Source of the DNA: Cylindrodendrum hubeiense
Lineage: Eukaryota; Ascomycota; Sordariomycetes; Hypocreales; Nectriaceae
Assembly (NCBI GenBank): GCA_014621425.1
Contig: JAANBB010000797.1
Span: 1 to 10,052 of the forward strand
Length of the DNA stretch: 10,052 bases
Direction: 5' to 3'
Shown: positions 1 through 5,277 of the stretch, piece after piece
How the letters are laid out: each line of letters opens with the position of its first letter
Numbering within the stretch: position 1 is the first letter of the stretch
Notes under the pieces: generated by a model
Databases searched by the model: none
What the model saw: the letters and a program-made list of their open reading frames with translations, nothing else
What the model was told of the DNA's origin: nothing
Program-made: the position numbers and the translations under genes

Positions 1-188
1 CCTCGCTTTTCCGGTTGTGTCAGGCGCTTCAGGGCTCCGTTTTGTCTTCGGGGTCGGGCGGGGCATTTCCTATCATCAGAGGGATGAGGGCCTCGGCAAT
101 TGAGGCATTGGGTCTCGTATTCGCAGGGCATCCCCTCGTGGGGAGTCCTTCCGCAGCTGCTTCGGGAAGCGTTGAAGACAGTAATGTA
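1..188 (-). pseudogene. Remnant of LINE-like (Tad/I-type) ORF1 zinc-knuckle region
   Basis: On the minus strand a frame is open from just after a TGA (plus positions 189-191) to the window edge. It contains a C-x2-C-x3-H-x6-C zinc knuckle (codons at 107-105 to 65-63; residues CLNCRGPH then DDRKC) followed by a basic tail with PARPRRQ. This spacing and the C..CxGPH signature are typical of the last knuckle in ORF1 (gag-like, nucleic-acid-binding) proteins of fungal LINE retrotransposons. A preceding CGR...PHEGMPC stretch looks like another knuckle that has lost a cysteine. The upstream stop and the damaged knuckle suggest a decayed copy. The reverse-transcriptase part would lie outside the window to the left. 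The assignment rests on this short motif alone. Confidence 0.4.
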
Positions 189-467
189 TCACCCCTTCAC
201 CGTACTGGAAAGTTCAAATTTCAGATCGAATACTCGTCGCGGCCGGAATCGGTTTCCATCGAGAATCATTCTAGATGTCTGGACTATGTCGTGGAATTGC
301 TTGCAGTCAGCGATGCGGTGGCGTTGCAGGAGAGTAAAGCAGCGGTCATACATGACGCAGAGGTGGTAGATTTCAATTGCTCGTATCCTCTAAGCAGAGC
401 AACATGTATCTACATTGGTTATCGAGGGTCGGTTCTCAAGATCGATCTTCATGCAGAGGCGGCTTAG
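1..467 (+). CDS. Open frame of unknown function, possibly the 3' end of a gene
   Basis: A frame is open from the window edge to a TAG ending at 467, about 155 codons, with a first internal ATG at 84. I do not recognise the product. The C-terminal 90 residues (from about GKFKFQIEYSSRP to KIDLHAEAA) have an ordinary mixed protein-like composition. The N-terminal third lies antisense to the LINE zinc-knuckle scrap and is therefore probably fortuitous. No signal peptide, membrane segment or known motif is visible. It may be the tail of a degraded gene or simply a chance open frame. Confidence 0.2.
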   Translation, partial: SLFRLCQALQGSVLSSGSGGAFPIIRGMRASAIEALGLVFAGHPLVGSPSAAASGSVEDSNVSPLHRTGKFKFQIEYSSRPESVSIENHSRCLDYVVELLAVSDAVALQESKAAVIHDAEVVDFNCSYPLSRATCIYIGYRGSVLKIDLHAEAA

Positions 468-871
468 ACACTAAGTATAACAAATTGAAGTGATTGGCGC
501 TTGCTACCTAGTTGAAGGTGGGGATCTTTCTAATAATGGATGTGGAACGGCTGCGTGAATGAACGAATCTGGGAAGGATATCAAGATCCCTCTGCAACCA
601 GACTCGCAATGGATGATAGGACAGGTAATAGGATGTGATCATCTGCAAAGTAAGAAGATAGCAGAAGTTGGGGACAAAGGAATTAGAATTGAGCAAGATG
701 AAGTCAGTGGGCAAGGCCCGATGTAAGAAAAGTAACCGCAGGATCTATGTAGCAAAGGACTGAAAAGATGATCCTCCCCGCTCTCTGCAGAGAACACAGA
801 TCCCCTTAAATATCCCTATTTGCCCTAGTGGCACCCATACCATCCCTGTCAGTGGGCCAGATCTGCCCAAC
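468..871. other. Gene-free stretch downstream of the left KP4-like gene
   Basis: About 400 bases without a recognisable gene. Short open frames on the minus strand (508-714 and 745-984) have no recognisable motif. The second overlaps the KP4-like exon in another frame, so it is a shadow. No clear AATAAA signal, RNA gene or terminal repeat was seen. Confidence 0.5.
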
Positions 872-886
872 ACAGTAGTGGTTATA

Positions 887-1316
887 CTAGTTTGCACAAC
901 CGGATATGTAGTCGAGCTTGATTTGACACCCATTTCCAAAATCCACAAAGCCACATGCTTTACATCCATGGTTATGGATCTCATCGTAGAATTGCTTTAG
1001 GACGCCTCCTGTGGCTGTACAGCCATTGCCCTTTACAAATATACCAGCACCAGAGCCGACTGAGTTCCCAGCACAGACACCACTATCCTTCCTAAAATAG
1101 AAATATTAGTTTTTAATACTTAAAGTAACTCATAAGGCTAGTATTTTAAGCTACTTACCCGCTAGCACGGTATATATACTCATTGCTGATTTTCTGCCAG
1201 GCTGACTGAAATAATGGTATCATCTTGGTGCTACATACCGAGCTTCCTTTGCACGAATAAGTATCGGCGGTAGCGAAGCCTACTGTCGAAAGAGCGACAA
1301 GCTTAGAAAGCTGCAT
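887..1316 (-). CDS. KP4-like killer-toxin family secreted protein, left copy (intact)
   Basis: Two exons on the minus strand (1316-1159 and 1091-887) are separated by a 67-nt intron (1158-1092) with a GTAAGT donor and TTTTAG acceptor. The coding length is 363 nt, 120 aa, ending in TAG at 889-887. The N-terminus (about residues 1-17) is a hydrophobic secretion-signal-like segment. The mature part has 8 cysteines and the glycine- and cysteine-rich pattern of the KP4 family: a cysteine soon after the signal, a G-x-GAGIF-type core, and a paired GC..C motif near the C-terminus. KP4 from Ustilago maydis virus P4 is a small secreted protein with 10 cysteines that blocks calcium channels of competing fungi. 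Cellular fungal homologues are common and mostly of unknown target. The reading frame is uninterrupted. Activity is inferred only from family membership. Confidence 0.8.
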
Positions 1317-1394
1317 ATTGAGATATTAAATAGCCGAATTATTGAGTTTAATAGTGCTATAAGCTAAGTTAATTTAGATGATCTATCTTAACTC

Positions 1395-1402
1395 TATATA
1401 TA
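1395..1402 (-). promoter_or_regulatory. Candidate TATA box of left KP4-like gene
   Basis: TATATATA lies 79 nt upstream of the ATG at 1316. The identical motif sits at the same distance from the ATG of the right-hand copy (2338-2345). The extra tandem units between the genes lack it. Position and conservation make it a plausible core promoter element. Confidence 0.45.
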
Positions 1403-1403
1403 G

Positions 1404-1800
1404 TTATGGGTTCGCTTATAGTAGATGCAGACATATATGATTACTGTACTTTAAATAGCTGTAAGCATCTAGGATCTTTTGTGTAAGCCTTAAGAAGTCA
1501 GAATTTAGCACGCTATACTACAAACCATTCAGTGTCAGTATGTACCCACTACACGTGCATACCGCTGAAATAAAAATACGAGGTTGTAGTGAACTTAGAT
1601 GATGAATCCATATTAACCTCGTATTTTTTGTTTTAGCGGTGTGCACGTATGGTGGGCACATACTGACACTGAATGGTTTATAATACAGCGCGCTAAATTC
1701 TGACTTCTTAAGGCTTACGCAAAAGATCCTAGATACTTACAGCTATTTAAAGTACAGTAATCATATGAGTCTGCATCTACTATAAGCGAACCCGTAACCA
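1404..1800. repeat. Large palindrome between the divergent KP4-like genes
   Basis: Positions 1404-1585 and about 1615-1800 are inverted copies (roughly 182 and 185 bases, with scattered mismatches) around a 29-base spacer. The innermost stem is TACGAGGTT at 1577-1585 with AACCTCGTA at 1615-1623. Each arm is the distal promoter portion of the KP4-like gene. In single strand this would form a long hairpin. No coding potential was seen. Confidence 0.8.
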
Positions 1801-2335
1801 TACAGGGAGGCGCATCACATACACTACTCCGGATCCAGTTATAGAAGAGTATAGAAAGATAAGCGGAGGTTCTAATCAGAGGTTCCGAGGTTATAGTGAA
1901 TCCATATTAACCTCGTATTTTTTATTTTAGCGGTGTGCACGTATGGTGGGCACATACCGCGCTAAATTCTGACTTCTTAAGGCTTTTGCAAAAGATCCTA
2001 GATGCTTACAGTTATTTAAAGTACAGTAATCATATAAGTCTGCATCTACCATAAGCGAACCCGTAACTATACAGGGAGGTGCATCACATACACTACTCCG
2101 GATCCAGTTATAGAAGAGTATAGAAAGATAAGTGGAGGTTTTAATCAGAGGTTCCGAGATTGTAGTGAATCCATATTAACCTCGTATTTTTTTATTTTAG
2201 CGGTGTGCACGCATAGTGGGCACATACCGCGCTAAATTCTGACTTCTTAAGGCTTACGCAAAAAATCCTAGATGCTTACAGCTATTCAAAGTACAATAAT
2301 CATACAATTCTATATCTACTATAAGCGAACCCATA
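1604..2335 (+). repeat. Tandem direct repeat of promoter-derived unit (three copies)
   Basis: Copies begin at the shared string GAATCCATATTAACCTCG at 1604, 1898 and 2167, giving periods of 294 and 269 bases. The first unit carries 25 extra bases (beginning TGACACTGAATGG, about 1665-1689) that are missing from the other two. They are present in the left-arm counterpart near 1514-1538. Units 1 and 2 end with a stretch of about 100 bases (ACAGGGAGG to the next unit, containing TCCGGATCCAG) that is absent from the third. The third instead runs into the TATA-containing proximal promoter of the right-hand gene. Confidence 0.8.
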
Positions 2336-2840
2336 ACTATATATAGAGTTAAGATAGATCATCCAAATCAACTTAGCTTATAGCACTATTAAACTCAATA
2401 ATTCGGCTATTTAATATCTCAATATGCAGCTTTCTAAGCTTGTCGCTCTTTCGACAGTAGGCTTCGCTACCGCCGATACTTATTCGTGCAAAGGAAGCTC
2501 ACAGTGTAATAACAATTTGATACCATTTTTTCAGTCAGCCTGGCAGAGAATCAATAATGAGTATACATACCGTGCTGGAGGGTAAGTAGCTTAAAATACA
2601 AATCTTATAAGTTTAAGTATTAAAAACTAATATTTCTATTTTAGGAAGGATAGTGGTGTCTGTGCTGCGAACTCGCTCGGCTATGGTGCTGGTATATTTG
2701 TAAAGGGCAACGGCTGTATAGCCACGGGAGGCGTCCTGAAGCAATTCTACGATGAGATCCGTAACCATGGATGTAAAGCATGTGGCTTTGTGGATTTTGG
2801 AAATGGGTGTCAAATCAAACTCGACTATGTATCTGGTTGT
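2178..2840 (+). repeat. Right arm of inverted duplication carrying a KP4-like gene
   Basis: This is the reverse-complement counterpart of 872-1585. The arm resumes after the transposon insertion: the original end of the gene and a few bases of its 3' flank are found at 3779 to about 3806. The arm therefore predates the insertion at 2841. Confidence 0.85.
2338..2345 (+). promoter_or_regulatory. Candidate TATA box of right KP4-like gene
   Basis: TATATATA lies 79 nt upstream of the ATG at 2424, mirroring the arrangement at 1395-1402 in the left arm. Confidence 0.45.
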
Positions 2841-2843
2841 TGA
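2424..2843 (+). CDS. KP4-like killer-toxin family secreted protein, right copy (3' end altered by transposon)
   Basis: Two exons (2424-2581 and 2645-2843) flank a 63-nt GTAAGT...TTTTAG intron (2582-2644). The predicted product is 118 aa against 120 aa for the left copy. The secretion-signal coding part is identical to the left gene over its first 75 nt. All 8 cysteines are kept. A mobile element inserted after the codon for the last cysteine, and its first three bases (TGA, 2841-2843) form the stop, so two terminal residues are lost. The displaced original end, including a TAA, lies after the element at 3783-3791. The 3' untranslated region must now come from the element if the gene is expressed. 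Replacements against the left copy cluster around residues 27-35. Family assignment rests on the cysteine pattern and on homology to the left copy. Confidence 0.75.
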
Positions 2844-3778
2844 AGCGGTGGGGATTGCCGCTTCAGGCAGGAAGGGCCGGGAAATGTGGGGCCGCTCGGA
2901 AGGGTGGATAAAAGGGAGGGTCTCTGACCGGAGACCTGGGGAAGGGACATCAAAGCATCATTCATTCAAGCATCGACAAGAGACTCCTTTTGAAAGGATA
3001 GCTTGGTGGAGGAACGAGACCTTCCCTAGCCCTCCTAGCAGAGCCTGTTTTTATTTCTGTATTATCTGAATTAATTTGCATTTTCCTCCGATTTATCTCT
3101 TGTGTTTGTCGCGCCCGAGTCTTTGGGATCGGGATTTACATCACTTTATTCACGGTTTTCAACGCCTTGCCAACGCGAAGACCATCTTTCTTTCAGCCCA
3201 AGTGTCACGGCCCATGTAGTGACCAGGCGGTCACTACAGGCAGTAATTCATGACCCACTTTTCTTTTTATTATTACAGGCCAAATACTCTGGACCAATCA
3301 TGTAAGGAGCGACACGCTAGGGACCGACGGCGCTCCAGGAGCGCACCGCTCCATGGATCACGGCGCTCCGTCACTCCATCGCTCCACCAGTTATATATAT
3401 ACGAACCATTTCACTTTAGATAGATACACTCCTTAGCTATCAACAGACTTGATTACACAGACACTCCCGTTTGCACATTATCAGACCCCGTGACCCCTTT
3501 GCTCAGTACACGTCCTGGTCCACTTGGATCATACCCCAACACATTCCTGCCTACCCTATACCTTCACCAGTATATAGTAGCTAGAACGTCACACCAAGCA
3601 CCTCATTAGATGCTTTCCTTCCCTTTGAACCACGAGTCGAGAAGTCACAGCCAATAGCTCCAGCTGCGGCCTATGCACATACCCGACCCAGGGAGACTTG
3701 CTGCAGACACTTGAATGAGGATTTCTGTGGGAGGGCATTTATTTGGGTGTTGGGCTACGACTCTTTCCCGCCGCTTCA
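2841..3778. mobile_element. Short TIR element, copy 1, in the KP4-like gene (TSD TTGT)
   Basis: Termini are TGAAGCGGTGGG and, on the other strand, TGAAGCGGCGGG: a 12-bp inverted repeat with one mismatch. The flanks TTGT at 2837-2840 and 3779-3782 form a 4-bp target duplication. The uninterrupted left gene copy shows the empty site. Without the nested LTR and its duplication the element is 542 bp. The 5' end is a hairpin (TGAAGCGG, then CCGCTTCA nine bases later). A second hairpin is GGTCTC 2919-2924 with GAGACC 2931-2936, and a GGATAAAAGG TATA-like string lies near 2905-2914. There is no transposase. TIRs and length suggest a non-autonomous DNA transposon; I cannot name the superfamily. Confidence 0.75.
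3203..3593. mobile_element. Solo LTR nested in TIR element copy 1 (TSD CCAAG)
   Basis: A 391-bp insertion starts TGTCACGG and ends CGTCACA, flanked by the 5-bp duplication CCAAG at 3198-3202 and 3594-3598. The second copy of the host element reads straight through the corresponding position (about 4389-4394), so the boundaries are seen directly. TG...CA ends with a 5-bp duplication and no internal coding region are the marks of a solo LTR left by LTR-LTR recombination. TGTCACGG-type ends suggest a Ty3/Gypsy relative. Inside are a perfect 9-bp inverted repeat (GTAGTGACC 3216-3224, GGTCACTAC 3229-3237), several CGCTCC/GGAGCG repeats between about 3329 and 3386, and a TATATATATA at 3392-3401 that could be the LTR promoter. 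Confidence 0.85.
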
Positions 3779-4024
3779 TTGTGCAAACTAATGTATAACC
3801 GCTACATATAAGCTTTTCTTAGAAGCATGTTGATAATCTTCATCTAGGTGCTGATTTGGAATTCAGGGATGGGTTTGAAATATAAACGAAATTGGGTGAA
3901 AGAAAAGGGTCCTAACTATTACTATAGGTAACGATAGCTACCTAAGTACTTACTACTATCACTAATATATCCCTTTACAATAACATATACTGTAGTCAAG
4001 TAAAAGTGCAATGGTAACAGGTAC
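3779..4024. other. Original 3' flank of the right KP4-like gene
   Basis: It begins with the second TTGT target duplication and the displaced last codons of the KP4-like gene (GCA AAC TAA at 3783-3791), then an AT-rich stretch. Similarity to the left arm ends near 3806. No gene or repeat was recognised in the rest. Confidence 0.6.
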
Positions 4025-4571
4025 TGAAGCGGTGGGGATTGCCGCTTCGGGAAGGAAGGACCGGGAAATGTGGGGCCGCTCGGAAGGGTGGATAAAAGGG
4101 AGGGTCTCTGACCGGAGACCTGCGGAAGGAAGAAAAAGAAGAAGCATCATTCATTCAAGCATCGAGAAGAGACTCCTTTTGAAAGGATAGCGTGGTGGAG
4201 GAACGAGACCTTCCCTAGCCCTCCTAGCAGAGCCTGTTTTATTTTCTGTATTATCTGTATTAATTTGCATTTTCCTCCGATTTATCCCTTTTAGTTGTCG
4301 CGCCCGAGTCTTTGAGATCGGGATTTACATCACTTTATTCACGGTTTTCAACGCCTTGCCAACGCGAAGACCAACATTCTTTCAGCCCCAGCACCTCATT
4401 AGATGCTTTCCGTCCCTTTGAACCACGAGTCAAGAAGTCACAGCCAATAGCTCTAGCTGTGGCCTACGCACATACCCGACCCAGGGAGACTTGCTGCCGA
4501 CACTTGAACGAGGATTTCTGTGGGAGAACACTTATTTGGGTGTTGGGCTACGACTCTTTCCCGCCGCTTCA
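4025..4571. mobile_element. Short TIR element, copy 2 (LTR-free)
   Basis: A 547-bp copy of the element at 2841-3778, with the same TGAAGCGGTGGG start and CCGCCGCTTCA end and an uninterrupted site where copy 1 holds the solo LTR. Most differences from copy 1 are transitions, plus a few small indels. One is around 4131-4141, where an A/G-rich stretch replaces GGACATCAAA. The flanks do not match: GTAC before (4021-4024) and TTGG after (4572-4575). Left flank is the KP4-gene 3' region, while right flank is mid-transposase sequence. This is best explained by recombination between two copies of the element at different sites, deleting what lay between. Confidence 0.75.
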
Positions 4572-4870
4572 TTGGGCTATTGCAATAACTCTAAATGGCT
4601 GGACCGATAATGAAACAGGTCTTGAGTGGCTCAAGCACTTTGATCGGCATATAAAGAATCGATCGACCGGTCGCTATCGTCTTCTAATCCTCGATGGGCA
4701 TGAAAGTCATCACTCCGTCGACTTTGAGAAATATTGTGAAGAGAACGACATTATTACGCTTTGTATGCCGCCTCATTCATCTCACCTGCTCCAGCCTCTT
4801 GATGTCGGGTGCTTTGGGCCACTTAAGAAAGCCTACGGTCGAGAAATTGAGCAGTTGATCAGATGCTCTA
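4572..4870 (+). pseudogene. Pogo/Fot-type transposase, catalytic-core fragment (5' truncated)
   Basis: The frame reads WAIAITLNGWTDNE, then GLEWLKHFD, LLILDGHESH and PPHSSHLLQPLDVGCFGPLK, the hallmark of the DDE superfamily endonuclease of fungal Tc1/mariner, pogo/Fot elements. The second and third catalytic aspartates are at 4693-4695 and 4801-4803 with 35 residues between them (DD35D). The first aspartate (usually in an MDE-G context), the N-terminal CENP-B/HTH DNA-binding domain and the start are missing, cut off at the border of TIR element copy 2. The frame runs on into the next insertion, where it meets a stop at 4918-4920. The remainder of the same gene is at 8808-9460. It cannot encode active transposase. 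Confidence 0.85.
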
Positions 4871-4899
4871 CAGTTATGAGCAAAACTAGATTCCTATTT
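4871..4899 (+). repeat. Left terminal inverted repeat of NLR-carrying element
   Basis: Begins CAGTTATGAGCA directly after TA. It pairs with 8777-8805, with mismatches at TIR positions 13, 20 and 26. Confidence 0.85.
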
Positions 4900-5277
4900 G
4901 ACCAAGTATTAAAGAAATAACTAGGCGCATGGACCACGTGACGCAGTATTAATATGGCTGCTGTGGACTGTAGATGCACAGAGAGACTTGGTAGGAGCAG
5001 GAATAAGCCAAAACTGGCTTAAAAAAGTAAGCTAGTCTGGTCCGCGTCCACTTTAGAAATGTACTATAATCCATACACAGTGCAAACACACTGTACCCAT
5101 CTACGTCATTTCATCACGTTCGGTCCACAGTGGAAGGCCGAGACTGGGTACAGAATTGACTGACATAATCAATCACCTGATTACCTCCCACCATATCACG
5201 GGGATCTCCAATTTGAGCCCGCAAAAATGTCGCCACAACCAATTTAGAGTCTACATTAGATTGCAGTCTCTCCTGCC
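4900..5277. other. Non-coding left interior of the NLR element
   Basis: About 380 bases between the left TIR and the NLR stop codon, which would hold the NLR 3' untranslated region. It contains a small hairpin (AAGCC...GGCTT, about 5007-5021) and the strings AAATGTAC (5057-5064) and CACAGTGC (5076-5083), which reappear fused near the right end at about 8706-8720. These could be subterminal repeats. No AATAAA was found and no gene recognised. Confidence 0.5.

Larger units (their letters stand above)
872..1585 (-). repeat. Left arm of inverted duplication carrying a KP4-like gene
   Basis: This arm is the reverse-complement counterpart of 2178-2840 plus about 3779-3806. The match covers the whole KP4-like gene, its intron and roughly 270 bases of 5' flank. 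It fades about 15 bases beyond the stop codon: both sides share GCAAACTA then TATAACC, and then diverge. The arms differ by scattered substitutions and small indels; the intron is 67 nt here and 63 nt in the other arm. This is an older inverted gene duplication, not an assembly mirror image. Confidence 0.85.

Noticed and set aside
745..984. Minus-strand open frame of 79 codons, and the matching frame at 2752-3069 on the plus strand
   Set aside because: Both are out-of-frame shadows of exon 2 of the KP4-like genes. The second runs on into the transposon by chance.
1570..1630. Central stem-loop considered as a transcription terminator or structured RNA gene
   Set aside because: It is simply the inner edge of the inverted duplication; no RNA-gene hallmarks were found.
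1604..2335. CRISPR-like array
   Set aside because: Units are 270-294 bases with no short spacers, and the organism is a eukaryote; they are tandem promoter duplications.
2613..2813. Minus-strand 66-codon frame across the right KP4-like exon
   Set aside because: Antisense to a gene with clear exon structure; no motif.
2841..3202. TIR element copy 1 read as an LTR starting TGTTGAAGC with an end near TTTTCAACG
   Set aside because: The matching inverted termini TGAAGCGG...CCGCTTCA, the TTGT duplication and the comparison with the left gene copy place the true ends at 2841 and 3778.
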